From Microbacterium sp. SORGH_AS_0888 (GTDB lineage Bacteria > Actinomycetota > Actinomycetes > Actinomycetales > Microbacteriaceae): a DNA stretch of 64,000 nucleotides. Position 1 is the stretch's first letter; each line of letters starts with the position of its first letter. Location: assembly GCF_030818905.1 (NCBI RefSeq), contig NZ_JAUTAZ010000001.1:2232001-2296000 (forward strand). Direction: 5' to 3'. The position numbers were made by a program, and so were the translations under genes. The notes below the pieces were generated by a model. The model did no database searches. It was not told the origin of the DNA and saw only the letters and a list, made by a program, of their open reading frames with translations. Of this stretch, positions 9,068-17,721 are shown piece by piece.

Positions 9068-9514
9068 ATGGAGCCCACGTCTCTCGCACGCGACCTCGGC
9101 CTGGAACCGCACCCGGAGGGGGGACGGTTCCGCCGGATGTGGACCGCGGCAGCGACCGTCGAGACCCCGAACGGCCCGCGACCGGCGGCGACCTGCATCC
9201 ACTACCTCCTCGCGCCGGGTGAGCGCAGCGCCTGGCACGTCGTCACGAGCGACGAGATCTGGCTCTGGCACGGACCGGGCACGCTCGCGCTCTCGCTGGG
9301 CGGCGACGCCGATCGGCCGGGCACGGCCGAGACCGTGGTCCTCGGCCCGGACATCGCCGCCGGCCAGCGCGCGCAGGTCACGGTTCCGGCCGGAACCTGG
9401 CAGGCGGCGGAGCCGGTCGGCGACGGCGAGGTGCTGGTCAGCTGCGTGGTCTCGCCCGGCTTCAGCTTCGACGACTGGCGTCTGGCCGAGGAAGACGAGG
9501 GACGGGTCGGCTGA
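9068..9514 (+). CDS. Cupin domain-containing protein (DUF985 family)
   Basis: A 148-residue single-domain cupin. It has the DUF985 signature: LGLEPHPEGGRFRR at the N-terminus, then CIHYLLAPGERSAWHVVTSDEIWLWHGPG, PAGTWQAAEP, and SPGFSFDDW at the end. Family members (yeast Yml079w-like) have a beta-barrel with an unassigned small-molecule site; enzymatic activity is not established. It is monocistronic and convergent with the downstream LuxR-type regulator. Confidence 0.88.
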   Translation: MEPTSLARDLGLEPHPEGGRFRRMWTAAATVETPNGPRPAATCIHYLLAPGERSAWHVVTSDEIWLWHGPGTLALSLGGDADRPGTAETVVLGPDIAAGQRAQVTVPAGTWQAAEPVGDGEVLVSCVVSPGFSFDDWRLAEEDEGRVG

Positions 9515-9523
9515 GGCGCCCCC

Positions 9524-10144
9524 TCACAGCCAGCCGTTCTCCTCGGCGATGCGGGCGGCATCCGCGCGGTTGCGTCCGCCGGTCTTGCCGATGGCGGAGG
9601 AGAGATGGTTGCGCACCGTCCCCTCCGACAGGTGCAGGATGCGCGCGATGTCGGCGATCGAGCCGCCGGTGCGCGCGATCTCCAGCACGTCCGTCTCGCG
9701 CTCGGTGAGCGGCGAGTCGCCCTGTGCGAGAGACTCGGCGGCCAGCGCCGGGTCGACCACGCGCAGGCCCGCGTGCACGCGGCGCACGGCATCGGCGAGC
9801 GCGGTGGCGGGCGTGTCCTTCACGACGAATCCCGATGCCCCGGCCTTCATCGCGCGGGCGAGGTACCCGGGCCGCCCGAAGGTCGTGACGATGAGCGCGC
9901 GGCATCCGCTCCCCGAGGCGCGCAGGTCGGCCGCCGCCTGGATGCCGTCGACGCCGGGCATCTCGATGTCCAGCAGGGCGACGTCGGCGTGGGTCGTGGC
10001 GACGGCGTCCACGACCTCGTCGCCTCGACCCACCTGTGCGACAACCTCGATGTCGGCCTCCAGACCCAGCAGCGCGGCGAGGGCGCCGCGCACCAGAGCC
10101 TGATCGTCCGCGATCAGCAGCCGGATGGGTGATCCGCTCGTCAT
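9524..10144 (-). CDS. NarL/LuxR-family response regulator
   Basis: A 206-residue regulator. The receiver domain has LLIADDQALVRG, phospho-acceptor Asp in VALLDIEMPG, Thr in LIVTTFG, and Lys in FVVKDTPA. The C-terminal LuxR helix-turn-helix shows LTERETDVLEIARTGGSIADIARILHLSEGTVRNHLSSAI. It follows its kinase gene, whose stop lies 2 bases before ATG 10144; ATG 10153 in frame would overlap the kinase end. The pair lies beside an ABC exporter operon, as DesK/DesR-like pairs often do, and may control it. Confidence 0.92.
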   Translation of the reverse strand: MTSGSPIRLLIADDQALVRGALAALLGLEADIEVVAQVGRGDEVVDAVATTHADVALLDIEMPGVDGIQAAADLRASGSGCRALIVTTFGRPGYLARAMKAGASGFVVKDTPATALADAVRRVHAGLRVVDPALAAESLAQGDSPLTERETDVLEIARTGGSIADIARILHLSEGTVRNHLSSAIGKTGGRNRADAARIAEENGWL

Positions 10145-10146
10145 CG

Positions 10147-11349
10147 TCACCATCCCACTCTCACGCGGAAGCCGCCGCGGGCGTCCGCCCGGCCCACGGT
10201 CATGCGAGCGCCCGAGGCCTCCACCCGCTCGCGAAGCCCGGCGATCCCGGATCCTGCGCCGTCGCCTGCGCCCGGCCCGCAGCCGTCGTCGACCACCTCG
10301 ATGCCGCGCGCGTCGAGGCGGATGCGGCAGTGCGCCGCACCGGAATGGCGGATGACGTTCGTGACGGCCTCGCGCACGACCCAGCCCGCGAGCTCTCGCC
10401 GCTCGGCGGGGACCTGGTCGGTCGCACCGGGGATCTCCGCTGCGATACCGGCCGCATCGAGCGCGGCGCGCGCCGCGACGAGCTCGCCGCTGATGCTCAC
10501 GCCGCGGAAGCCGTGCACGGTCGTGCGCACATCGGCGAGGGCACCGCGGGCGAGATGCTCGACCTCGGCGATCTCGGTGCGCGCGCGGTCCCGATCGACA
10601 TCGATGAGGCGACCGGCGAGCTCGGCCTTGACCGTGATCACGGTCAGCGAGTGACCGAGGATGTCGTGGATGTCGCGCGCCACCCGGCTGCGCTCGCGCT
10701 CGGCCGCGAGCTCCGCCACGGTGTCCTGCGTCTCGCGGAGCTGGTTGATGGCCGCGAGGTTGCGCGCGAAAGCGGCCATCATCATCGAGATGGACAGCAC
10801 GATCGCGGGGAGGAAGAGGAGCGAGTCGTCCCACTCGCCGGCCGCGATCACGGTGGCGCCGAGCGCGCCGCCGCTCAGGCACAGGAGAATGACCCACGTC
10901 ATCCGCCAGGGGAGGACGGCCATCCCCACGATCACGCCGACGTAGGTCCACAGCCCCACGATCGACAGGCCGATCCAGGGAACGAGGGTGAACGAGAGCG
11001 CGAAGAGCGTCGCGCACACCCCCAGCCGGCCGGCCATTCCCATGGACCACGTGAGGGGAGCGGCGACCAGGAAGGCGGCGGCGAAGACGAGGAGCACGGC
11101 CATGCCCATGACGTTGACGACCGCGCTGCGGTCGGCGCGGAGGATCTCGCCGAAGAACGTGGTGATCCACAGGAGGGAGAAGGCTCCTCCCCAGTACCAC
11201 CGTCGCGCTCCCGTTCCCCGCAGCGCGTGGGGGAGACGTGCGCCGGGGTCGGCACCCTGGATGGCCGGACGTACCGGCCATCCAGGGTCGAAACGGCGGG
11301 GTTCGCGGTGTGCCGCGGTCGGCTCTCGCCCGCCCATCGTGCTCTCCAT
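10147..11349 (-). CDS. Sensor histidine kinase (HisKA_3, DesK/NarX type)
   Basis: A 400-residue kinase with about five hydrophobic segments between residues ~60 and 200. The HisKA_3 dimerisation box is RSRVARDIHDILGHSLTVI, with the phospho-accepting His. The compact ATPase domain shows REAVTNVIRHSGA (N box), VVDDGCGPG and GIAGLRERVEASGA. ATG 11349 is preceded by a -10 box at 7 bases, which indicates a leaderless start. It forms a two-gene unit with the downstream response regulator and has no large extracellular sensor domain. Confidence 0.9.
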   Translation of the reverse strand: MESTMGGREPTAAHREPRRFDPGWPVRPAIQGADPGARLPHALRGTGARRWYWGGAFSLLWITTFFGEILRADRSAVVNVMGMAVLLVFAAAFLVAAPLTWSMGMAGRLGVCATLFALSFTLVPWIGLSIVGLWTYVGVIVGMAVLPWRMTWVILLCLSGGALGATVIAAGEWDDSLLFLPAIVLSISMMMAAFARNLAAINQLRETQDTVAELAAERERSRVARDIHDILGHSLTVITVKAELAGRLIDVDRDRARTEIAEVEHLARGALADVRTTVHGFRGVSISGELVAARAALDAAGIAAEIPGATDQVPAERRELAGWVVREAVTNVIRHSGAAHCRIRLDARGIEVVDDGCGPGAGDGAGSGIAGLRERVEASGARMTVGRADARGGFRVRVGW

Positions 11350-11356
11350 GCTGCTC

Positions 11357-11362
11357 ACCCTA
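11357..11362 (-). promoter_or_regulatory. -10 box TAGGGT for the leaderless histidine kinase gene
   Basis: On the minus strand TAGGGT is followed by 7 bases and ATG 11349. This is the same arrangement as at cca. Confidence 0.55.
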
Positions 11363-11418
11363 GGGCTCGGCCGGGTCGGGGACCGGGCCTGAAGCACCGC
11401 CGATCCCGACCTCTTCGC

Positions 11419-12232
11419 TCAGACCCGCTTGGTGTCGCGCCGGAACGCCCACGTCGTGCCGGCGACGAACACGACGAGCCACACGATGGCGTTGGCGAGC
11501 CACAGGATGTCGAAGCTCTCGCCCGTGAGCGGGGGCGCGGGCGAGCTCGCCGATGCCGTAGACGGGTGTGAACCTCGCGATCGACTGCATGAAGTCGGGC
11601 ATGCTGCTCAGCGGGTAGAACAGGCCGCCGAGGAACGAGAGCAGCACCACCACGAGGCTCGTGACCTGGGCCGCGTTCTCGCTCGGCATGAGGTAGCCGA
11701 CGAACAGCCCGAGGGTCGTGAACACGGCGCTCGCGAGCAGCCAGCCGACGAGGCCGGTGACCACCCACTGCGCGGCCGAGAGCTCGATCCCGCTGATCGC
11801 GCCCGCGATGTAGGTCGCGCCGACCGCGAGAAGTCCCAGCACCATTCCCGCGATCATCTTGATCAGGATGTTCACGAGCGGGTTGAGCGGCGTCAGCCGC
11901 AGCTGGCGGCTCCAGCCCTGCGAACGCTCGACAGCGACGGCCGCGCCCGTCTGAGTGGCCGACATCATGGCGCCGTACATCGCCATCGAGACCATGATGT
12001 ACGCCGCCACCGAGACGCCGCCCTGTGAGAGGGGGGTGGCCGTGAGCTGCTCGTCGCGCAGCGGAAGGCCGATGAGGACGTACATCACGATGGGGAACGC
12101 GATCGTGAAGAACAGTGTCCGCCGGTTGCGCAGGCGACGCTTCAGCTCGATCGCGAGGTAGGTGGCGTTGAAGCCGCCGAAGGGCGGCACGCGTCGGTCG
12201 AGGGTGACCCGGTCCGGGGTGGTGGTGCTCAT
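11419..12232 (-). CDS. ABC-2 type exporter permease (one-base frameshift in this sequence)
   Basis: The membrane subunit of a drug- or lipid-type exporter, about 270 residues once the frame is restored. It has an N-terminal cytoplasmic end, six hydrophobic segments, and the ABC-2 hallmark LLSFLGGLFYPLSSMP. Reading breaks in a run of five G at 11531-11535. Removing one base gives PLTGESFDILWLANAIVW and a normal C-terminus ending at the TGA at 11419. The start overlaps the ATPase stop (ATGA). Together with the ATPase it forms one exporter, next to a LuxR-type two-component system. Confidence 0.8.
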
Positions 12233-13168
12233 GACTGTGCTCCTTCGGAGGTGAGGGCGAGGAAGACGCTCTCGAGGCTCTGCGCGGTGATCTCGAGGTT
12301 GCGGGCCGCGGTGTGGTTCAGCAGATGCCGGGCGACGGCGTCCGAGTCCTTCGTGTGGATGACGACGCGCTCGCCTTTGGTCTCGACGCTCTCGACCCCG
12401 GTGAGGGCGGCCAGGGCGACCGTGTCGGCCTCGGGGAGGGTCGCCTGAACGATGCGTCCGGAGACGAGGTTCTTGATCTCGGTCGTGCTGCCGTCGGCGA
12501 CGATCCGGCCGCCGCTCATGAGGACGATGCGGTCGGCGTACTCGTCGGCCTCGTCGAGGTAGTGCGTCGCGAACAGGACGGTGCGGCCGCGTGCCGCGTC
12601 CGCACGGATGGCCTTCCAGAAGGAACGGCGCCCTTCGACGTCCATTCCCGTGGTGGGCTCGTCGAGGATCAGCAGCCCCGGGTCGCTGAGCAGTGCCATC
12701 GCGAAGCGCAGCCGCTGCTGCTGGCCGCCCGAGCACACGCCGACGCGGCGGTCGGCGATGGCGGTGATGCCCGCGCGCGCCATGACCTCGTCGATGGGTC
12801 GTGTGTCGGCGAACAGGCTCGCCGTGAGCTGGAGGGTCTCGCGCACCGTGATGTCGCGGAGCAGGCCGCCGGTCTGCAGCACGGCCGAGACGAGGCCGTG
12901 CGAGATGGCGGCGCGCGCCGACTCGCCGAACACGTGCACCTGGCCGCTGTCGGGGTGGGACAGGCCGAGGATCATGTCGATCGTCGTCGTCTTGCCGGCT
13001 CCGTTGGGGCCGAGGAACGCGACGATCTCGCCCCGGAAGGATCTGGAGGTCGACGCCGCGCACCGCCTGCACGTCGCCGAAGCTCTTGGTGATCGAGCGG
13101 GCGTCGACCGCGAGGGGATCCGTCGCGGCCGCCGTCTGCGGGTGCGGGGAGGGGGAGGTCTTTTCCAT
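12229..13168 (-). CDS. ABC exporter ATP-binding protein (one-base frameshift in this sequence)
   Basis: The ATPase of the adjacent exporter. The N-terminus (MEKTSPSPH..., ITKSFGDVQAVRGVDLQI) is in one frame; the Walker A region (GPNGAGKTTTIDMIL) and the rest are in another. The shift lies between 13030 and 13043, where one extra base is present. Downstream are the signature CSGGQQQRLRFAMAL, Walker B LLILDEPTTGMD and the H-loop FATHYLDEADEYADRI. The Q-rich signature and the C-terminal regulatory extension match DrrA-like ATPases. Full length would be about 312 residues. Confidence 0.82.
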
Positions 13169-13262
13169 GTCTCCAGCGTGCCGCCGCGCGCGGGCGGCGT
13201 CTCGGCCCCGCATCACGTTCACGACATGACATTCGTCATGTTCCCGGATCGCCGCCGCGCCA

Positions 13263-13268
13263 TAGGGT
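13263..13268 (+). promoter_or_regulatory. -10 box TAGGGT for the leaderless FUSC-family gene
   Basis: TAGGGT is followed by 6 bases and GTG 13275, with no separate ribosome binding site. The promoter is divergent from the ABC exporter operon. Confidence 0.5.
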
Positions 13269-13274
13269 GGCGAG

Positions 13275-14654
13275 GTGACCGGCGGCAGCCCCTCTCGCCT
13301 CTTGCGCGCGGCGCGCGAGGCGACGACGACGATGGTCGCCGCCGCGGTCGCCGCCCTCGTCGGGTGGGCGGTGGATCCCGAGCCCGGGACCATCGTGTTC
13401 GCGCTTTTCCTGGCGATCTCGTTGTCGCGGAGCCAGCTCGAACGCGACGCGCGCGGGCGTGTGGAGGCGGGGATCGCCGTGCCGTTGGTCGCCCTTGCGG
13501 GCTGCGGCGTGGGCATGGTGCTCGCGGCGAGTCCGGTCGCGGGCGCGGCGCTGTTCACCGCCGGGCTGACGGCATCCGTGCTGCTGCGCCGTGTCGGCGA
13601 GGCGGGCCGCCGGGTGGGCGGGCTCATCGCACTGCCCTTCACGGTGCTGCTGGTCGCGCCGGTGGGCGGTCCCTCGCTCACGCCGCTGCACCGGCTCGCG
13701 GTCGCGATCCTCGTGGGGCTCGTCGCGTGGGCCGCGGTGACGGGCGTGCAGATCACGGCGCAGCGGGCGGGGATGCTGCCGCGGGCCGCTGCGCGTCCGT
13801 CCCCGCGGCCCGGCGAGCGCGAGGCGCGGCGTCGGCCCGCACGGCGGGATGCGTCCGTTCGCCTGGCCGTGCAGATGGCCGTCATGCTCACGGTCGCCTT
13901 CGGTGTCGGCGTCGTGTCGTTCCGCGAACACTGGGCGTGGATCGTGCTGACCGGCCTGCTGGTGACGCTCGGAAACGCCGGACGTGCGGATGTCGTGTAC
14001 AAGGGCGTGCAGCGGGTGGTCGGAGCCGGCGCCGGGTCGCTCCTGGTGTTCGTGCTGCCGCTTCCGCTCCCGGCGTCCTGGGCGCTGACCGTCGTGGCGG
14101 TCGCGCTCTTCGCCGGCCTGGTCCTGCGCCCCTTCGGATACGTCTGGTGGGCGCTCTCGGTGACGATGGCCTTGGCGGTCGCCCAGTCGTTCGGGGGCGC
14201 CGGGTTCGAGCTGTGGCAGCGGTGGGCCGAGATCGTGCTGGGTGCCGTGATAGCGATCGGAGTGTCTTGGCTCGTGCTCCCGGTCCGGTCGGAGGATGTC
14301 GTGCGCCGCCGCGTCGCGCAGGTCCTCGCCGCGCTCGCCGACGAGCTCGCGGCGTGGAGCGCGGCGGCAGGGGCGGGGGCCGGAGAGGATTCGTCCCGCC
14401 GGCGCGTGGCCGATGCCCGGCGGGCGATGGACCGTGCCGTGGCGCCTTTCGAGGCCGCTCGGCGCCTCTCGGCCGGTGCGGTGCGGCCGCGGCCGTGTGG
14501 GTGGGCGGATGCGGCCCGATCCGTGTGCGACGCGCTCGCGCGGCCGCCGCGACCGGGCGTCCGAGCGGCGCTGGGGCGGGCGCGGCGAGCGGCCCGGGAG
14601 CCGGCGACGCTGCAGGCGGCGCTCGACGACCTGTGCGCCGCAGCCACCGGCTGA
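13275..14654 (+). CDS. FUSC-family membrane protein (aromatic acid exporter-like)
   Basis: A 459-residue protein with two clusters of membrane segments (residues ~20-165 and ~200-345) separated by an Arg-rich cytoplasmic loop (PSPRPGEREARRRPARRD). This is the duplicated layout of the FUSC/YccS/AaeB families. The second block includes HWAWIVLTGLLVTLGN, a typical FUSC signature region. The C-terminal ~110 residues are cytoplasmic and helical. Family members export aromatic acids or other amphiphiles; the substrate here is unknown. It is divergent from the ABC exporter. Confidence 0.75.
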   Translation: MTGGSPSRLLRAAREATTTMVAAAVAALVGWAVDPEPGTIVFALFLAISLSRSQLERDARGRVEAGIAVPLVALAGCGVGMVLAASPVAGAALFTAGLTASVLLRRVGEAGRRVGGLIALPFTVLLVAPVGGPSLTPLHRLAVAILVGLVAWAAVTGVQITAQRAGMLPRAAARPSPRPGEREARRRPARRDASVRLAVQMAVMLTVAFGVGVVSFREHWAWIVLTGLLVTLGNAGRADVVYKGVQRVVGAGAGSLLVFVLPLPLPASWALTVVAVALFAGLVLRPFGYVWWALSVTMALAVAQSFGGAGFELWQRWAEIVLGAVIAIGVSWLVLPVRSEDVVRRRVAQVLAALADELAAWSAAAGAGAGEDSSRRRVADARRAMDRAVAPFEAARRLSAGAVRPRPCGWADAARSVCDALARPPRPGVRAALGRARRAAREPATLQAALDDLCAAATG

Positions 14655-14762
14655 GAACGGTTTTCGGTTTTCGCGTCACTTTTCGCTGCTCGCTCGCTCT
14701 CTTCCATGGACGGACGTCAGGGGCCCGTCCTCGGCGTGCGCCGAGAAAGATCAGGGAGCACT

Positions 14763-15446
14763 ATGGAGTCTCGGGGATTCGGCGATCCGCTCACGCGCGT
14801 CGCGATCGTGGACGCATCCGTCCTGCAACGTCATCGTGCGCGTGACGTGCTGGTGCAGCGGACGGGGGTGCAGGTCGTGCAGCTCTCGCCGATGCTCGCG
14901 CAGCTCGGCGCGTGGATGGCGGAGGTCGATGCGCTCCGTCGTCCCCAGATGGTGCTGCTCGCGCTCCCGCCGCGCCCGCTCGAGCCGCGTGCCCTCGCGG
15001 CGCTCGGCGCTCTGCGCGGCGCCGGGATCGTGCTCGTCGTCCTGACCGGGACCACGAACGGTCGCGACATGCGTGCGCTGGTGCGGACGGGTGTGGACGG
15101 GATCGTCTCGGTCAACGAATCCGAGGACGTGCTGGTCTCGGTCGTCGAGGCGGCGCGGCGCGGCGTGCGGACCTGCTCTCCGCGCGTGCGCACGGCGCTG
15201 GAGTCGATGCCGCCCACGCCTGCGCTCAGCCGCCAGGAGGCGAAGCTCGTCGCCCTCTACGGCGCGGGGTGCACGATCGGCGAGACCGCCGCGCAGATGG
15301 GCGTCAAGGAGGACACGGCGCGCAAGTACCTGAACCGGGTGAAGGCGAAGTACGCGGCGGTGGGTCGTCCGGCGCGCTCGAAGCGGGAGATCGCGCAGAT
15401 CGCCCGGAGCGACGGCTTCCTCGGTCTCGACGGGCAGACGCCCTAG
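14763..15446 (+). CDS. LuxR-type DNA-binding regulator with degenerate receiver
   Basis: A 227-residue protein. The N-terminal ~125 residues resemble a receiver fold (VAIVDASVLQRHRARDVL, VLVVLTGTTNGRDM, GVDGIVSVNESED) but lack the usual acidic pair and phospho-accepting Asp, so control is probably not by phosphorylation. The C-terminal helix-turn-helix is LSRQEAKLVALYGAGCTIGETAAQMGVKEDTARKYLNRV. ATG 14763 is preceded by AGGGAG; an in-frame ATG at 14706 is less likely. No cognate kinase lies nearby. Confidence 0.75.
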   Translation: MESRGFGDPLTRVAIVDASVLQRHRARDVLVQRTGVQVVQLSPMLAQLGAWMAEVDALRRPQMVLLALPPRPLEPRALAALGALRGAGIVLVVLTGTTNGRDMRALVRTGVDGIVSVNESEDVLVSVVEAARRGVRTCSPRVRTALESMPPTPALSRQEAKLVALYGAGCTIGETAAQMGVKEDTARKYLNRVKAKYAAVGRPARSKREIAQIARSDGFLGLDGQTP

Positions 15447-16435
15447 CGGTTGATCTCGTCGGAGTCCCAGGTGAGGCGGGCGTCGGCCGGGAGCGGCAGC
15501 GCCTCGACCGCAGGATCGGCGCACAGGGCCCGGATCACCTCGGACGTGCCGCCCACGATCGTCGAGTCCCAGTCCACCTCGGTCACGAGCACCCAGGACC
15601 TGTCCGCGGGCCAGAGGATGCTGGGCGACTGCGCGAAACGCGCGAAACCGGCCTCGGCGAGCTCGCGGTCGGCCCACGGGACGGCGGTCGGCCAGTCCGA
15701 CCGCGAGAAGACGCCGAGCTCGCCGCGGAAGAGGACGTGCTCACGACCCGGCAGTTCGAGCTGCGCACCGCGGGAGACCTCGTCGGGCAGGACGCCGGGT
15801 TGCCAGGTCTCGGTCGCGTAGGGCCGGTTGAAGGGGTCGGAGGTCGCGGCCCCCAGCATGTCGCGGGTGCGCTGCCGGTCGGCATCCGGGGTCTCGAAGG
15901 TGAGGATCGCGCGCGAGGGACTGATGCCCATGTGCCCGAGGAGCCCGCCCCAGCCCGCCCAGACGGCGGCGTAGCCGACGGTGGGTGCGCCGCCGGTCAG
16001 ACGGGCGATCACCGCGGCGAGCGCCTCCGGGTCCAGGTCTCCTTCCAGCGGCGCGTCGAACTGCCAGCCGTCGGGCGCGGTCGCCTGCTGCCAGTCCGAC
16101 GGCGAGCCGTCGCCGCCCCGGGATCGGACGAGCGCGCCCCACTGCGCGAGCGGGTGCATGGTGGTTCCGAAGGCCTCCGCCGCGTCCTGCCACCGGGCCG
16201 GCAGCGTCTCGATCTCGGGACGCGACGCGGCGAAGTCCTCCCACTGGCGTCGGTGGCGGTCCTGGGGCAGCGGCGGCCACTCCGCCGCCACGGGCTTCGA
16301 TCGCGTCGCGGGGTGGAACACCCGCGCGTAGGCGGCGAAGCCGCGGGGGACGACGTCGTGCATCGTGGTCCGCCAGGGGTCGTCGATCCGCTCCCGCAGC
16401 CAGTCGCCGACCGAGACCTCGCTGACCCACTCCAT
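15443..16435 (-). CDS. Hypothetical protein
   Basis: A 330-residue soluble, Trp- and Asp-rich protein that I do not recognise. No signal peptide or membrane segment is evident. Notable stretches are GDWLRERIDDPWRTTMHDVVPRGFAAYARVFHPA near the N-terminus and SWVLVTEVDWDSTIVGGT near the C-terminus; the overall feel is of a conserved actinobacterial uncharacterised family. It is convergent with the LuxR-type gene (4-base overlap at the ends) and has a leaderless-type promoter. Confidence 0.75.
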   Translation of the reverse strand: MEWVSEVSVGDWLRERIDDPWRTTMHDVVPRGFAAYARVFHPATRSKPVAAEWPPLPQDRHRRQWEDFAASRPEIETLPARWQDAAEAFGTTMHPLAQWGALVRSRGGDGSPSDWQQATAPDGWQFDAPLEGDLDPEALAAVIARLTGGAPTVGYAAVWAGWGGLLGHMGISPSRAILTFETPDADRQRTRDMLGAATSDPFNRPYATETWQPGVLPDEVSRGAQLELPGREHVLFRGELGVFSRSDWPTAVPWADRELAEAGFARFAQSPSILWPADRSWVLVTEVDWDSTIVGGTSEVIRALCADPAVEALPLPADARLTWDSDEINR

Positions 16436-16442
16436 GGGGCCC

Positions 16443-16448
16443 ACGCTA
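16443..16448 (-). promoter_or_regulatory. -10 box TAGCGT for a leaderless hypothetical gene
   Basis: On the minus strand TAGCGT is followed by 7 bases (GGGCCCC) and ATG 16435. Confidence 0.5.
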
Positions 16449-16464
16449 CCGGGGCATGCTCGGC

Positions 16465-17535
16465 TCAGCGGCGACCGGGCTCCACGATCGACTTGATCGT
16501 GCCCGGATCGGCGGTCGACTCCAGGGCCGCCGCCGTCTCGTCGAGACCGAACGTCCCCGTGACCATCCGATCCAGGTCGACCAGGCCGCGGGACACGAGC
16601 GCGATCGCCGTCGGCCACGTGTTGGCGTAGCGGAACACGCCGGTGACGACGAGCTCTCGGTTCTGGATGGTCGTGATCGGCAGCGGCAGCTCGGGCAGCC
16701 CCATCCCGACGAGGACGACGGATCCCGCCGGCCGCACGAGCGCGATGCCGCTGCGCACGGCCGCGGCGGCGCCGGAGGCGTCGACGAACGCGTCGAAGCC
16801 GGAGCCGAGCTCTGCCGGATCGGTGGCCGTCGGGTCCACCGTCTCGGTCGCACCGAAGGAGAGCGCGGTCGCACGGCGCTGCTCGGCGATGTCCGAGACC
16901 ACCACCTCGGTGGCGCCGTAGGCGCGCGCGACCTGAGCGATCGCGATCCCGACCGGACCCGCGCCGGTGATGAAGACGCGGCTGCCCGCGGCGAAGCCCG
17001 CCTTGCGCGCCGTCGCGATGGCCACCGACAGCGGCTCCATCAGGGCGGCGGCGTGATCGCTCACCTCGTCGGGGACCGGATGGGCGAAGTGGCTCTGGAT
17101 CGTGACGTACTCCTGGAACGCGCCGTCCGTTCCGGGGACCGCGTAGAAGCGCATGTGGGGGTCGAGGTTGTAGTCGCCGCGCAGCGTCTCCGCCGATCCC
17201 GCCGAGGGATGCTGCGGCTCGACGGACACGCGCTCGCCGATGCGTGCCGGGTCGACGTCCGCTCCCACGGCGACGATGCGTCCGCCGGACTCGTGGCCGA
17301 GCACGAGCGGCTCGGCCACCTGCCAGTCGCCCAGGCGCCCGTCATGGTAGAAGTGCACGTCGGACCCGCACACGCCGACCGCGGTGACCCGGACGAGCAC
17401 CTCGTCCCGTTCCGGCACGGGGACCGGCCGCTGCGCCAGCTCGATGCGGCCGGGAGCGGTGAGCACGCTCGCACGCATGAGGGCCGGCACCTCCTCCGCC
17501 TCTCGTCCGGGCTGGTTCGGCTGCACTGCGACCAC
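16465..17535 (-). CDS. Zinc-dependent polyol (sorbitol-like) dehydrogenase
   Basis: A 356-residue medium-chain dehydrogenase. The GroES-like domain has the catalytic zinc set GVCGSDVHFYHDG and LGHESGG, and Glu in LMEPLSVAI. The Rossmann domain has ITGAGPVGIAIAQVARA. The four-cysteine structural zinc lobe is absent (the region reads SVEPQHPSAGSAETLRGDYNLDP), as in sorbitol/xylitol/idonate dehydrogenases. GTG 17535 is preferred because AAGGAG lies 5 bases upstream. It is divergent from the polyol operon and shares its operator region, so it probably oxidises a related polyol. Confidence 0.85.
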   Translation of the reverse strand: MVAVQPNQPGREAEEVPALMRASVLTAPGRIELAQRPVPVPERDEVLVRVTAVGVCGSDVHFYHDGRLGDWQVAEPLVLGHESGGRIVAVGADVDPARIGERVSVEPQHPSAGSAETLRGDYNLDPHMRFYAVPGTDGAFQEYVTIQSHFAHPVPDEVSDHAAALMEPLSVAIATARKAGFAAGSRVFITGAGPVGIAIAQVARAYGATEVVVSDIAEQRRATALSFGATETVDPTATDPAELGSGFDAFVDASGAAAAVRSGIALVRPAGSVVLVGMGLPELPLPITTIQNRELVVTGVFRYANTWPTAIALVSRGLVDLDRMVTGTFGLDETAAALESTADPGTIKSIVEPGRR

Positions 17536-17562
17536 GTCGTCTCCTTCGTCCTTCACGTGCCT

Positions 17563-17624
17563 TGACACATCGATGTGACATTTCTATGTTGTTTATCACG
17601 TGGTTAGCGTGATTAAATCACGTG
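17563..17624. promoter_or_regulatory. Operator region between divergent polyol dehydrogenase genes
   Basis: This AT-richer block holds a 12-bp palindrome CACATCGATGTG (17566-17577), and two direct ATCACGTG copies (17595-17602 and 17617-17624) with an inverted half-site CGTGAT between them (17608-17613). TAGCGT at 17605-17610 could be a -10 box for the rightward operon that overlaps the operator. The likely ligand-responsive regulator is the DeoR-type protein encoded at 26222-27049 (inference). Confidence 0.5.
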
Positions 17625-17721
17625 AAAGATAACACAGACCTCACGGGGCTCGGCGATGCCGCCGTCCCGCGGGAGCGAAGACACCGTCGTCGGCCGACCC
17701 GACGGCGCCATAACAGGAGCA

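Noticed and set aside
11360..14707. A single 1115-codon minus-strand open frame
   Set aside because: It joins high-GC shadow of the FUSC gene with parts of the ATPase and permease through the two one-base insertions; only the pieces matching ABC families are real.
14763..15446. Standard two-component response regulator
   Set aside because: The N-terminal domain lacks the acidic pair and phospho-acceptor aspartate and there is no kinase partner, so it is listed only as a LuxR-type regulator.
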